This document shows positions 1 through 15,000 of a stretch of 64,000 nt of DNA, piece after piece. Below the pieces are notes generated by a model. It was not told the origin of the DNA. It was given only the letters and a program-made list of their open reading frames with translations, and did not search any database. A program made the translations under genes and the position numbers. Source of the stretch: Aphelocoma coerulescens (lineage: Eukaryota; Chordata; Aves; Passeriformes; Corvidae); NCBI RefSeq assembly GCF_041296385.1, contig NC_091023.1, forward strand, positions 4,588,924 through 4,652,923, in the 5' to 3' direction. The first letter of the stretch is position 1. Each line of letters starts with the position of its first letter.

Positions 1-3000
1 AAACAGAAATCAGATTTTGAAACTGTGCCTCACCAAAATCACCCTGGTGCAGTTATTCCCACATGGATTCTGTGTTACAGGGTTTTAGATGACTGCATGC
101 ACACAGGAGCAAACTGCTGTTTGCAACTTCTGCACAACTATTGAGATATCCAAAGGTAATCTCCGCTGGTTCTACAGATTTATGGGCCCCTTATGTGAAC
201 GGCCAATCCTGCATTCTGCACACCTTGAAGAAGTTTATTCCTCTAACCCATCAAGTCCATTTTTTTGGGGCTGTTGTGTGCAATATTCTTGGGTGTTTGT
301 GGCAGTGGAGAGGGAAGTACATAATATCAGACTAAAGGCTGGAAGTAATGATGTTCTTGCAAAAGTTAGCCCAAATTATCTTGCAAACCCTATCTGACTG
401 CTGTATTGAGCAATGTCCCTTTGAATGGACAGGGAAGGTTTGACGGTTATACTTTAAGCAGAATTGCTTAAAAGATAAAGAGTTGTATAATATTAAACTT
501 GTGAATTGGCTATGAAAATGTCTGCAGTTCAAGATATTTGGTTTGCTCTTAGGAAGCCCTATATATATATTTCTTATATTTGTTTTTGGTATCCTGTAAA
601 TGATCTTCCTATGAGGTGTAGGAAGAGGTAAAGTTTAAGGCTTTTTGGCTGGACCAAAGACACATTTTTGGAAGAGTCCATAGCAAGGCCCAGCTGTGAT
701 CTGTCACCACTGGACACAGACATGCACTGTATCCCAGTTGCTGTTGCCATATGCAAAAAGTATGGATGATTACACCTCCTGCACTTTGTCCTTCTCAGTC
801 CCTTTCAGATCGAAGACTGCCTTTCTGTACGTGTAAGCTTGAGAACAGTGGGGCCTGGGATTTGGTTAGATATATTAGGCAGAGTTGAGTCTAAATGCTA
901 ATGTAATTGGGGGAGCATTTGCTAAAAGGTGTCTGATAGATCTTATCCTTCAAATGAAAGAAAGCATCCTGGTTATACTTAATCCAAGTGATTTTGGGGT
1001 TTAGATTCTTATTTTATCTGCTTTGTTGTTTGGGATCCAGGTAAGTTAACAGCTCTGTTTTTCTTCAGTATATTAAACCTCTGTAATTCCCTCTTGTAGT
1101 TGGTTTGCCAGGCACTCATGAGCCAGTCACTCATCAGGCAGTCCCCAAGGTGTACTGTATTGCATGCCATTCTTCTTGTTTGACACTTGCTCTCATCAGC
1201 ATTTAAAACTCTGATATGATGGTAATTAAACCCTGGATACTCTCCAGCTTTTTTTAGTGGCTTAATCATACTTCGTGCTTTTGATGAAACTTAGTATTGA
1301 ATACCATCAGCCACACTGATTGCTCACAAGCTGTAAAGACAAGGGCAAGCCATTCTAAGCCATTCCCACCTCACAGCATTTTCCATCTTCCCCTGTATTG
1401 TGAAGAAATAGCATCTCTTAATCCTTTGTGTGTTGAGTTTTTCTTCAACCATCGTACCGCTGCACACTGAGCTGAATAGAAAGGCCCAGGGGACTCTGTT
1501 ATCTAAACATCAAAAAATGAGACAATTTGAAGCTGCATGAATCTGGAGTTACAGTGCAGTTCTCTCCAGTTGCCTATGAATAGCCTTTCCCCCAGCAGGG
1601 AATTTGATTCTATCTTGAATGATTTTATTTATATGCTTAATAATGTTGGACAGTTTGAATACATGGACTTTTCAGTCCTGCCAATAGATAGTGTTTCTTT
1701 GCTGGGTTTTGTTTGGGCACTAACAACAGAGGGCAGAGAGCAAAGATGCCTTCCCTGCAAATCTCATGTTCTGGGGCAGATCCAGCCTTGCCATGAGGAG
1801 ACGTAACCTCCTCAGACATCTCAGAATTTGGAGGTTCATTATACAGAGTTTCAAATGCGTAGGAGACGGATATAATGCCTCCCACTCTTCTTTCAGTGCT
1901 TTGTAAGAACAATCTTTCCTTTGAAAGTTATATAATTAGCCAAAATAGCAAACAGCAAGTTAGCAGTGCCAGCATAGAGCGTGACAGTGCAAGTATAAGC
2001 AATTTGGGGTGAGCTGCATTGCAGATGAATCAGCCTTTTCTTTTTTCACTCTGCATGACTTTTGCAGAATGAAATGCTTCTCTGGGGTCAGAATGAGTGG
2101 AGAGGCCTAATACTTTTCTCTTTGGGTAATTCATTAATATTTATCCTGAGTAAGAATCACAAAATCCAGGGTATCTAGAGCACTTAGGTGAGGAAGGTCA
2201 AATCCATCATGAGTGCCAAAAACCTCACTCTAAACAGAACACCACCATCAGAGACTTTTGCCATGGTGGCACAGTTGGTTAGCTTTAAACACAGTATTGA
2301 CAGTGCTGTGGCATTCCCTGTGGCCAATTTAGTTTAACCCTGTATGTGCAGCTCTTTTAAGGTTCTTTATATGTGTGTGATATGCACACAGACACATGCA
2401 CTCAGTTCTCTCCTTCCACTCAGCAACATTCATTAGTGTTTCAGTTCTCTTGCTAAATGGACTGTCTTGTCTCTGTGTTTGTCCCATCCATCAGAGTACG
2501 GTGTATCAGTTTTGCATAGTTTAGATTCTTCCTTTCAAAGTTAAACAAAATTCTAAGTGAATCTTTTTTTTTTAAGTGGGGAAAGCTCTGAAAACAGTCC
2601 GAGCTCACAGTTACATCTCCATCCTCTTTCTAGTGTTGGTATCTAAACCGTGTATTTTAAAAGTAAAGACTTTTGGCTCTGGGTGCTCAAATATTTTCAT
2701 TTCTTTTAACAAAAAGCCTGAGTAAGGTTGTGTTTTCAGCTTTGTGTCCTTTTCCAGACATGTCAGTCAATTGAGTTTAGAGGGCTCCCTCCCACCCATG
2801 ACTCTGCCTGATGGGAAGATGAAGCTGGGAGTGCACCTCAGCCTGGGAATACCACGTGTCCTACAGATGTTTCTCAACCAGCTGTACCTTCACTGCTAAG
2901 GTGCCACTTCAGGATATGGTGTCTCCCAGTTCAGCAGGACTCTGTGTTTCTAATGGAGGTCATTAGTTGCATCACTCAGTTAACTGAAGCAGGGATCTTG

Positions 3001-6000
3001 TATTTTAGGTGCTGCCCAGGTAGCTGGAGGAGGTATCAGGCAGTGAGGGAGGTGGCAGGAAGCCTGCTTTTTACTCCAGGGCAGCTGGCTCGTGACCACC
3101 AGCTGGCTCCTTAGGCAGGCCTGGGAACAACAGCACTGCCCCTGCTGTATGGGGGGACTTCTAGAACAAGTACAGCAACCACTCACCACACAGGGGTCCC
3201 AGGCAGTGAACTGCCCCCAGTGCTGAGCTCAGAGATGAATTACAGGGTAAAGCAACAAGGAATTAAGATTAACGTGTGGCATGATTTTTATGTCCCTGAT
3301 CCACCCTGTGAAGTTTTGTAAAACCCTTCTCTTTGTCCCCAGTTCGGGTCTTTTCCTTCCTTCTGGGCCCTGGGGAGCTGGAGCAATATGCCTTCAGAAG
3401 ATGACAAACCTTACTATAGCAAAACCCCGCAATCATATCTCTGTTAGTATCATGGTGCTTTTTTAGGTATTATAAGATTAAAAGAAGTGGTTGTCCTGAA
3501 CAATTTAAATTCTAAGCAAATCAGCCAGACTACAGAATGTTACAAATGCAGGACCAGAACATGTATCAATCTGTTAACAGCAAAAGAGGATGAAACCTCC
3601 TGTATTTAATAAGAGAAAAATCAGCTCCTCTTATGCCTAGCTGCTGCTAGAAAAACATTGTCTCTTCAATCCTGATTCAAATAATGTGTCCTCTAACACA
3701 AGATATCATCTCCTTGCTGAGGCTGCAATTATTATTGTAGCCTCTCTTGACCCCAGAAGCTAACAAAAAAAGTCTGGGGAGAGACATTTTCTGTCAGTCG
3801 TTCCACTTAAGATGAGAAATTGGTGAGTTAAGTGTGACTTAGATGCACTCCTGCGTATTTTGAAGAATTTACAAAGGCCTGTGTCCCTGAACACAGCAGG
3901 ACTCAAGGAAGCTCACTTAAAAGCTGTCCTCTCTGGCTTTTCCTCGGGCCATGTTGTTAGTGCTTGCTTGCTGTCCAAGACTTTCTCTCCTCTGGCTTTT
4001 CAGTGCACAGTTTTGCTTTCTTTCCTTTTTGATCATTTCCACTGATCAATGCCTTGTCCTCTGAATGTACATCCTGACATCCTTGGGAAGGGCTCCATGG
4101 AATAATTAGTTCTGTTTGCTAGGGGATTCTAACAGTTTCCTTGCTTTGTTTTTGCCTCTCTTCTCTCTGGGCTAGAGTGTGCATCAGTAGGTTTGTACCA
4201 CCTAGAAGAGAAGTGGGTTTGCCCTGTGCTGGTGCCTGAGCCTCAGAGGTGCCCCTGCTATCAGGCATTTATGTGCAATGTAGGGAACCTCTCCCTACAC
4301 TTTGTTGTAGAGAGAGGGTACACAGGAGATCACTGAGAGTACAAAGGAGATTGGGTAGCTTTTGGGGGGAGCTCCTTCCCCATGTAAGTGGCACCCTGGC
4401 AGAAAGCTAGAAATATTTTATCTGAAAATGTGGAAGATGCAGAGCTGGCAGTTCTGAGTCAAGGCTTTTCCTCCCAGACTGGCAAGTACATCCATCCAAG
4501 TCAAGGAATTGCAGTGTCCAAATCACAAGCCTTATGGCGAGAGAGACTTTGTCATGTGGGTGAAAGAGTTTCTGGTTGTGCAGCTGTTGAGCTTCTACTG
4601 GCCATTGGCCACCTCAGGAAGTGATGTAAACGAGACTGGCTTTGGCAGGAGACCAGTTAGTGACCCTGAGTGCTGAAGCAAGAGTCCATTTGTGATGTGT
4701 GTTTGTACAGTTATGTTTCAGTCTGAGTCCCACAGCTTTTCTTCTGAAGCACTGGGCATCTTCTTGTAATCCTAAGAGCAGCCCTGAATATGGAATGCTT
4801 CTGAGGATCTTGCTCTGAATGTCAGTATTTGCAGTCAAATGGATCTGGCCAGCTACCAGACACAAGCAAATGAAGTTCATGGTGCCTGGTAGCAATAGAT
4901 ACCAGAATGTTGCCGTGGGCCTCATATTTACATTAGAGGTGGGCTCAAACCCAAGCTGTAGTCTCAGTGCCTCCACTCTGCATGTGTAAAACATCTTTCC
5001 TCTTTGTCTCTTTGGATTCCTAGCACAGAAGTGCACTTGTGCAGGTCTGGAGTGCCACCAGTTCTTCAGGAAGGCTCTGTCTCAGATGGTCTTTCACAAA
5101 ACTTGGGTGGGAAATGAAGAACATCCTTTGAAACATCCCATAAGTACCCACCATGCTAAAAGGGGCTTCTGTATTGCACTTGACTTTGCCACAGACAGCA
5201 GTGTCATTTCCTATTGCACTGCCCATGTGAAGCTCCCGTGAATTGGAACAGGGATTAAATTACTGATGGAAGGCCTAAATGTGCCAATATCTCCTGCAGC
5301 CACATGACAATGCCTGGGATGGGAGGCACAACAGCAGTACCAGGGTGCTGTGGCATCCTAGAGCATGCAGTCCAGATGTGATTTGAGGATGTTGAATTCA
5401 ATCAGTGGAGTTAAGCATTTGAGCTCTTTATTCTGATAATGCACAGCTCTGATCACAAATGGTGGTTCTGGCCCTTGGTGTTTTCACATATTGACTCTAG
5501 TTAAGTATCTCTGTGGCTGGAGATGAAAACTGTGTGTTGCACAGTTTTAGCACTGTCGCTTCTGTTTAGTTTCAGGCATGTTGCTGAGCACATGATACAT
5601 CCCAGATCTGAGTTAAAAAAAGAACAGTTTTCCTTTGCTAATGGAATAAGTTATTTTCGTATAAAGTACAAGCTAGGAATTGGTGTCTGTTTCCTGTTTG
5701 AAGATAAACAAGGTCCATTCAATGAAATTACACTGTGAGGCAGCTCCTGAAAAGCTAAGGAAATGGGAAAATCTGCAGCTTCTCTTAATGGAAGTTACTC
5801 TAGATGCTTTTGGAATACAGAATCAGCAAGGACAAAAAGGTATTTTGTGGAATAGATGTGCTGGTTCATTGCAAACTCACAAACAGACAAGAACAAGCAA
5901 AGATTTTTCAGATAATGGTCTCAACTGAGAACAGCTAATCGGGCCAATTAGCCCTTATGATGTAGCTGCCTTATGACTAATCTGAGCAGCTTATAGTGGG

Positions 6001-9000
6001 GGATGATTTATAGCACTTGTGTGAGCAGAGCAAGCAAAGGCACAGGCTGCAGAGTTGTCAAGAAGAAAAGTCTAGGAGATGAGTTCAGCTGCAGCACAAA
6101 ACTTTTCAAATCAGGATGGCAGCAGAGAGATTTTGGGTCTCACTTACACAAAAGCCAAAGCTGGAGGGCTGTGGTCTGGGAAGGTGTTTGAGAAGCGTTG
6201 GAGCTCACTGTGAGGGTGCAGAGGCCCCTTGCTGGGTCAGGCCTTTCAGAGGAGCAGGAGGAGATGGGAAGTGGGAGCCCCGTGACTCTATGGATGTCTT
6301 TTCCTTGGTGGAAGCAGTGGGAGAGCAGCTGTATCCACTATCTCTGATTTAACAGGGTTTGAGACACTGAAGAGTGTAAATAGTATCCCACAGTCAAATC
6401 CCAATGAATAAAGCCAGGTTGGAGAGAAGTCTGTCTTTCTGAATGCTGATCTAGGTTTGAGTGGGGCTGGAACAGGTTCCTGTTCCAATTAATTTGCTGA
6501 GTTATAGCCCTTGGAGATTAGTTTGAGTTTCAGACAGGTTGCTAATGATTTTTAGGTGAAGAAACTCTGACCCTGAAAGGATTTCTGGTATTGAGAGAAC
6601 AGCAGAGACCATGAGGTCTAAATGTGCCAGAAAGTGGGAGAAAGCAGGAGAAAACACAAGCCCCTAAAATCAGCAGAATGAGAGGAAGCTTTCCAGTGAC
6701 ACAGGCTGGAGAGGAGTGGAGAGGAAGCCTCACCTTTCTGAGGGACTTGCTAATCCCAAGTGGGATGTTGGTGCATTGGTCCTGGTTGCATGTTGTGTGC
6801 TATTCCAGACTTCCTGAACAGCACCTATCTCCAGTATAGAAAATCTCTTTGTCTTCTTTCCCCTTCCTACAAGATTTGTCACTTTCCTCACAAATGTTGT
6901 AGGCTGCAATTTAAGGGATTGACGGTAGGAGGATGAATATAATTATAATGGATGTAATTATGGAAAAGATGATCACATGAAAGATTAAAGAGCAGAGTTT
7001 ATGGAAAGATGGCTGAAAGCAGGCATTTGCCACAGTTCATGCTTATTTCTGTGTTTAATGTGTTGCCACTTTATGAATGACAGAGATGGGAAAGGTCTTG
7101 CTACCCATAACTGGTAAAGTTAATAAGGAAGATGGATGGCTCAGTGCATGTGCATCTAATTAGAAAGGGGGCTGCAGTGCATGTTTTGGACAGAGAAAGG
7201 GAAATATGGGAAGCACTACTACTGTACAGTGAATGGGTAATTATAGTAATGGGAAGTATGAGAATCCTGTTCAGGAAGCAGTGAGAAATCATTCCTTAAC
7301 CACAAAGACTCTTGGTAGAATATCCAGATGTGGGCAGATTGACTTTATGCTTGATTTCGGGAAATGCTCAAAGGCACAGGTAGGGAACACTGAATTATCA
7401 TTCCTATAAAGACAAAAAGGTACCTGTAATCCTGGTTTAGATTACTGAACATGTTACCTAGGAACATTTTAAGAGAAAACTTGTTTTTTTTTATAGAATG
7501 AAAATTCAGTAAAGCAAAGCTTTGGCAGTTAGAGGAATTTCTAGAGACAAAGCTCTGAAGAGGACATGAGCATCCTTGGTAAGGAAAATACAGATGACAG
7601 CCTGCAAAGGTAGAAGGCAGCCCAAAGCAGTGCTTTTTTGTTTCTTCTGTTAGAGGATAATTTTATACAAGACCAGATTAAAATGGTTTGAAACAGCCTG
7701 AGTAGCCTTTGTGATGGGTGGAGGACAGGAGTCTTTCATATTGAAGCCTGGATGCTACTTGATATCCTGTCAGCTTCAATCTTTCTGTTCATGGTTTAAA
7801 TGGCCTAATTGCTGTAGTTTCATTTATGTAATTTAACTTCCTCTTGCTATAAAGAAAGTTTAATTCAGCAATAACAGATTATTTAAAGACTGTTTTTATG
7901 TTTTTATCATCTTGGTGCTTTAAAATGATTCCAGAGCTAAAACTTCTGGAAAACTATCTGCAGGTTCCAGCTAAAACATGTAAGGTAAATTACAACCCAT
8001 TAAACTGAAAAGGGGAAAAAATTACGATAAATCCAGCACAAAATTAACACTTTATGCTGGATGGTATCTGTGCTCTTCTCTGGCACCTCTGTGCCCTCTT
8101 CACCTTTTTATGGCCCATGGGTTTGCCTGTGACATTAGGCTGAAGGGAGGCTCTGTAATTCCCCAGGACAAGAACTGCTATGGCCAGGGACTGCTGCCTC
8201 AAATCTTTGGCCTGAAATGGTTTATTTCTATGGCAGTTGTTCACCATGGCAGTAGCTTAAGTGGGCATGAACACTTCCATGAACTCTTTGCATATATTTG
8301 TACTGATATTTCACTGATATTAGCACTCCTGCTAATGTTATGTTGCAAAGTGTAGAAGGGAAAAAGAAATGGGCAAGAGAACACAGGTGTGCAAGTACTG
8401 TCCCCTCATCTTACTCATGAAAACATAAAATTTTAGATCTGTTCCCAACAGAACTACAAGTATGCCTGAAGAATCCGTTCTTGTCCTGTCCCTCTTTTGT
8501 GCCATAACATTGTACTCATTATTCCAGAGCACACATACCTGCAAGGCTCATTCAGCTAAAATAGTTCCCTGTGGTTGTTTGTCTCCCAAACAGTGTCAAG
8601 AACTCTGGAGTTCTGCCAAAGAAAGTGAGTCCCATGTGTGACTCTGGAGTGAGAGCAGTGAATACAGCCCTGGAAAGTGTCTGTTCCTGCCCCCTGTGCC
8701 CTTAACACATGCAGATTTATTCTCCTCCCCACCACTGAGAGAGACTAAGGCCTTTGCAACATCTGAAATGAAAAAGCATGTGAAAATACTCTGCAGAGGA
8801 GCTAAGATAAAGAATTGCCATGCAGTAGTCTCCATCTCAAATAAGTTTTGAAAGTATAGCTGTCTTTAAGGTCAGGAACATCCAGTAGTATTTTTATCAC
8901 ATCCAAAAGCACACAAAGGAAGAGGATGTTCATGACAGCCAATGGAGGAGGGAACATGTGGGATGCCTTTGACCATCCATGTGCTCTTTAGTTGTGTGTT

Positions 9001-12000
9001 CTTCTGGAGCCCTGGCTACCCAGGAGAAGTCACTGAATGAATGATCCTTGTAGCAAAGGGGACTAGAAGGTTCCAGAGATGGAACATCTCTGGTCAAGAA
9101 GATGTATTGAAGGTGCATTTTCACCTGAACAGAGTGGAAGAACAAAGGAAGCTTTCGGGTTTTCTTCAAGACAAGTGCAGTCCACAAAAAGCTCTGTGCC
9201 TGTGTGAAGGGGGTTGGAGTGCTCATGAGGGAGGGATGTGGATGGAATCAAGTTCATGAGCAATCCAGCACTTGAGCTGAGGGAGCTGCATCTGTTTGCT
9301 GCTCACACACGTGCAGGGGCTCAGCTGACATGAGCAAACCCCCTTCAGCTCAGCAGGGAGTGTTTGAATAACAGAAACAAACTGCAGACATCCAGGTGGA
9401 ACACTGGGATTTAAAAGTTTCTGATGTGTCAGCCTGTAGGTCAGGTGCTGTTCTTTCTATACCAGAGAGCCAGAAGGGAAGGAAGGTTGTTTGGAATCAC
9501 TGGGATTGTTGTGGTTGCACATGAGCACTGCAGGGCTGAGGTGATGTGGCTGATCCTTAGGCACTCTGTCCCTGGGGCTCAGGGCAAAGGAACTAAAGCA
9601 AATGGAGCTTTGCCCTTAAAGCAAACAGAACTAGTGACAATGCTCTAAACTCTCAGACCTGCTGAACAATCAAGGTGTTTGACTCCTCTGCTGTGCCATT
9701 TTGCTCTTAAGGGCAGGGCAGCGTGAAAGCACAGGCTGTACTTGAGGGCTTGGGGCTGTATTTTTGCCACTAGCCTGTGGATTATTTTCTATTTGAGATT
9801 TGCCTCTGAGGGGCAGTTCCTATAATAATGTTTCCTGCTGGCTTTGTGTCCATGTTCTTCTTCTACACATGCAGTTCTACACCTACAAAGCACAAACAAC
9901 TGAATAATACATTTTTCAGTTCTTTTGGGACACAGTCTTACGAATTTGCAGAAATGTTTTCCTAAGGAAGGTTTAGGTAGATTACTGTTTTCTATAAATT
10001 AACATTTTTCTGCAGATGTGGGCTTAAATCGCTTTTCTTGCGGATTATAAATCTTGTGAATTGTTTCAGTGATGCTTTTAGGAAAATAAATAGATAAAAC
10101 AGAAATAAGAACTGTTTGTGCCAAGGCTTGATAGATATTTTCTTGTTTCTGGGAACACACAGGCAGCTGGCTGATGTTTTCTTCTTTTTTTTCCCCCCCA
10201 AAGCTACTGAGAGGTAGTCCGGCACATACTGCAAAGATGAAATTGATTTGTTGTGTGCAGAGCTTAAATACAAATACTGTAATTAAAAATTATGACCTAC
10301 CTGGAAAGCTGAAACGGAGGTGTATGTTATGACTGAGGTATGGCACTTCAGTGCAGTATTTCAGTAGTGACACTCCAGACCATCCAGAGGAATTCTAAGG
10401 ATGGGTGGCACACTAACCCTGTGCTTCAGGTTGTCTTGACAGGCCGGCTACAGGGGACCACAGGATTCAGGTTGCTGTCTCCCCTGCTGTTTCAAAATGT
10501 GTTACAAATATGACCATTTAAAACACCTCCTTTTAATAGTGCAGGCACTGCCCTAAGAGCGTTCAGTGTCCAGTCCCCAATGAGCCAATTCCCACTGGAA
10601 ACTTGTTCACAGTGTTATGTCCAAAATCACTTCCAGGAATCTTTTCCAAAGGCTTTTCTATGAGTCTGCCCTGTGTGCAGTGTCTGTGGTTACTGCAGAG
10701 GTGTGACTGGATGGGAATTAATCTTGTGGCATTTCCCTTGGCCAGAGCCTTGCTGGGAATGCATGACCTGCAGTGTAAGGGAAGTACAACAGCATTGTTG
10801 TCCTCAGCTGGCAGCTGCTGAGCTCAGGCCCAAAATCTCTGAGTGTCAAAGAATTTAGGAGTGTCACATCAAATGGGTGTTTGCTCTTCAATATTATTCA
10901 GTGGGTTTTTTTGCAAGTACTTAAAAGAACTCTCCTGCATAAGCTGAAACACTATTAAATGTGTTTGCTTTTTAGGAAATTTTCAGCCTCACAGCTGGAA
11001 TGGAGCTGACTAATAACTAACTTCAGTAGAAGGGGTCTGAAACCTTCCCAGTGATCACAGGGATAGGCAGAGCAGCAGTTGATCTGATGAGGTGATTAAG
11101 AATCAAGCATCCATGAGAAATAGCCCTTCAGAGGAAGTTAGCTTTCGTGGGAGCAACTTGAGCTGACCCTGAGGTAGAATAATTATGCTGAAATGACATG
11201 AATTGCCCAGCACACTTACATATATTTTAGTTTCTTGCCCTTCTGATCGTAATTAAGTGCCTCTACCAGATCAGAAGCTGGTTTAACTCATTTGGAAATA
11301 AAATTACTATGTCTACTGTGCTGTGTAAAGTTTAGAAAAACCTTAATGAAACAAATTCTGTCAAGGGAGGCTGCTTTACTCTCCCAAAGTACTTAGTTTA
11401 AATCAAATGGAAATGGATTCCTAACTTACATTTATTCCATGTATTGTGTGAAATCTCTTTGTGGGTAATCATTGATTCAAATAGCACTGAATACTGCAGT
11501 GGTGGGAATTCAGTTTTTCTCATCTGAGACCTCTCTCCTTATACAGGTCCCTGCCACCAGGACTCACCTCAGCAATCTTTTATTTTCATTTACCTTCCAA
11601 AGCACTAAACCTCATTTCATTAGAGGCTAAGTACTCAGTCAGAGTTTGTCAGTGAACTGATAGTTCGTTACAAAACTTTAGGACCTGAGCTGTTTCCCTG
11701 GGAGAATTGTGCATCAAACCCAAGAAAACTGCTCACAAGCTTTGGTTTTTCTCCTCCCTCACAGCCCTGTCCCTAAGGATTGCACAACCTTGAGGCCACA
11801 CACTCAGGAAGGGATGGGAGAAACCAGGAAAGCATTGGAAAGAATTGAAACAATGACAGAAAGAGAGGAACCTCTCAAAGAGAGGTAACAGGCCTCTGGA
11901 AGAAAAGAACTGCAATGATTAAACTTTAGAAAATAAAATTTGGTATTTGAAAGTCATAAATCAACAGTGACATCGAATCCTTTGTGTATTCAACTTAAAT

Positions 12001-15000
12001 AAAATTCCACAGATTCAGAGGCAAAAGATGGAGTATTTGACAGTATCTCACAGATTTCTGTCAGTCACATGTTGCCTGTTCCCAAGAGCAGATAGATGCT
12101 ACAAATTTTAATGGCACTGTAGATTATCCAAGGAATGGGTATCGGGCCTAAAACCCCCATGTTACAATTCTCTCTGTTGTTTACCCTTGCTCTGAGAAAC
12201 GTGTCGTTGCAGGTAGGATATTCATGTTTCGTTTTTACCCAAAGAGGCTTTGGAGAGCTGGTAGAACTGGTGAATTTTGATTCTAGTAGGTGGAGACCTC
12301 TTGAATTGCTTGGTATTGTCAGATTCAGTTGCAGCTCTGGCAGAGGGGGGAGGTGGAATTAGCATTAAACCATTTTAAATTGTGGCACTTAACTGAACTA
12401 ACTACAATTACAGTAAAATGCCTTCTAAAGTGTCTGATTATATCTTACAGTCAGAAGTTCTAAATAAAGTGGATAAACATACATTAAGAAGGAAAACAAG
12501 AGTGAGTGTTAAGTAAAGAAAACAAGAGAGATTGCTAAGGATAATTATTATATGCAACACCCTGCATGAGGTGTTAGTGTTTTGTTGATTCTTTGGTGTT
12601 ATATATTTAGAAAAGGAGGCTGAACTGTCACCTTTGTAACCAAATCGCTTATCACCGAGTGCATTAAGTAGGAAACAGATCACTTATGTTGCATTTACAT
12701 GGTTAATCTGTCTACCACATTCTAAGTTCCTCCCTAATCAGTCTGAGGAAGATTAGAGCCTTTTTTTCATAATTGCTTTGTTAAACCACTCTACTGAAAT
12801 TAGCATTTAAATAAGGGTAAATTGAGCACTGAACTGAATTTCCATAAAAATACGATAAACCCTAAGCCTATGCAAGGTCTATAAGTGGAGGTAGCTGCAG
12901 CATGTGTAGGCTTTGTGTCGAGCATGAAAGCAGCCAGGACACAGCTGCCTTCTAGGACTGGGGCAGCATCTATGTGGGTTTGGATGGTTTGTAGGGCAGG
13001 GAATTCTGATTTACCTGGCATCTCTAAATAGCACAAAATATTAAGACATGTGGAAGGCTCTTTTTGGTCTGCTAAAATGTTCATGCATGTGCAGCCTCAA
13101 TTTGAGATTCGACTTAAGTCATTTCAGGTGCAATGATGAATAAAGATGAGGAAGAAAGGGGGTTTATCACAGTGGAGTCCTTCAGATCTCTGTCCTTTTT
13201 TCAATCTTCCAGATGACAGCAACTGAGTGAGAAAGTGATTTGTACCTCAGAGGTATTTGGCCAGCCTTTAGGGTCAGTGCTTAACACCCTGTGTGACCAG
13301 GGCTTGCCAGAAGCACTCTGAGATTTCATGCCCATTCATTGCATTGGCTTTCAAAAGAACCGCGTGAGCCAAGTGTGTGGAGGCAAAGCCTGAGCTCCTC
13401 TGCAGGTCACCTTCGGATTTATTTTGGTGGGAAGCCCAGGCCAGCATCAATGTGTCTATTCTGATTTTAGGATAAGTGCAGAGGGACCTAGTAGAGTCTT
13501 CCAGGAGGACTATTCTCTCCAGGAGAAGGATATTCAGTTCCTATGCTGGGCTCCAGGTCTGGTTCTTTGAACATTGTAAGAGGCACAACCTTGTAGTGTA
13601 ATTTTGGATAATGGCATAGCCCCTTTAAGAAAGGGGGCTTTATATCCATCCCTTCCAGATACTTGAGAGCTGTTCCTCTCTTAAGATGTGGCAGAAGGGG
13701 AACATGGTACAAAGATGAAAAAAAGTGTAGGTAATGTGATGACAAAAGTCAGAGAGTGGAATGCATGTAAGTATGGGAGGAGGATAAAAAAGAGAGGACA
13801 TAAAGGCTGGGGAAGAGACTCCTGCATTGGCCAGGAATTGTATTCTTATATGTCTGAGCATGAAGTCCACCCATCACTAGCTTATAACTGAAGGGATTGT
13901 AGTTAAACTTGATCTGCATTATTACATCACTGTCTTAATTTGGGTGATTATTAAGACACAACCTTAAAATTTGCTTATTCTGTCTGTGTGTTGGTGTATC
14001 TGGCATGGTAGATGTGTTTGGGTTATGATGGACATGTGTTTGTCTGACTGCGTATAGATGTATATGTCATATGTGTACATATTAAGACCATTTTGGTTGG
14101 TCTATTTTGCCACTTGTTATTTTAAACAAAAGGTGGGAGGGATCCAAAGTAACTGTGTATAGGTGTGATAGCTCACTTCTCAGCTCAATTCTGGCATATG
14201 TTGAGGTCTGCACCTGTAAGGATGACAGCAAGGAGCCCTTTCTAGTTCAATTGCACAGGAAGGCTGAAAATAGAAATGTGTTTTTTATGATGCAATGCTG
14301 GAAGCAAATGGAAACAGCCATAAGAAATCCACCACATGGCAGTGTCTACATCAGTTAGATATCTTTTTCCCCTCAAGTTTGCATTATGGCTTCGTTCAAA
14401 GGCCAGGGGAAGCTCATTTTTAGTGTTGGCTGTTTTCTGGCTGGGGGCAGGATCTCACCCTGAAGCAGCTATTGATCTGGCTAGATACAAAGCAGTGGGC
14501 ATGCATGGTGCACCCAGGCTAGTTTTTTAAAAGAGGAATTTACTAACTGTTAACAGTGCAGTTATTAAAAAACACAATGTGTACTGCTACTGAAGAATGA
14601 AGTTAAGGAAATGTATAACTGCAAACAGTGGAAGGGTTTCCTGTTGACATTCACAAGTGGTCACCTGGGTATTGGGAAATGATGGTGAGCCTGTGTTTCC
14701 TTTTTGTTTTATGAATATCCTAATATGTAGGTTAATACATACAACTACTTTGAAATAATTAGACACAGTTCTATTGAATTAAAGTAATTGCTGATTTGGG
14801 GATTCACTGGACTCACTGTAAAGAACACCAGTAAAATGGCTCTTCAAACACTGAACTCCAGTGCTGGCCTGAAAGAGAAGCAAGTGGGGGTGATGGTGAT
14901 GGGCTCCACATCACAAAAGGAGCATGAAATACTCCTTATCCTTATAGGCTGAATTTATGAAAGTTTGTTCCATTTGTAGGCTGTGTTTATACGTGTGAGT

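Noticed and set aside
2155..2230. Possible old CR1 fragment (aatcacaaaatccagg)
   Set aside because: Too short and diverged to separate from chance.
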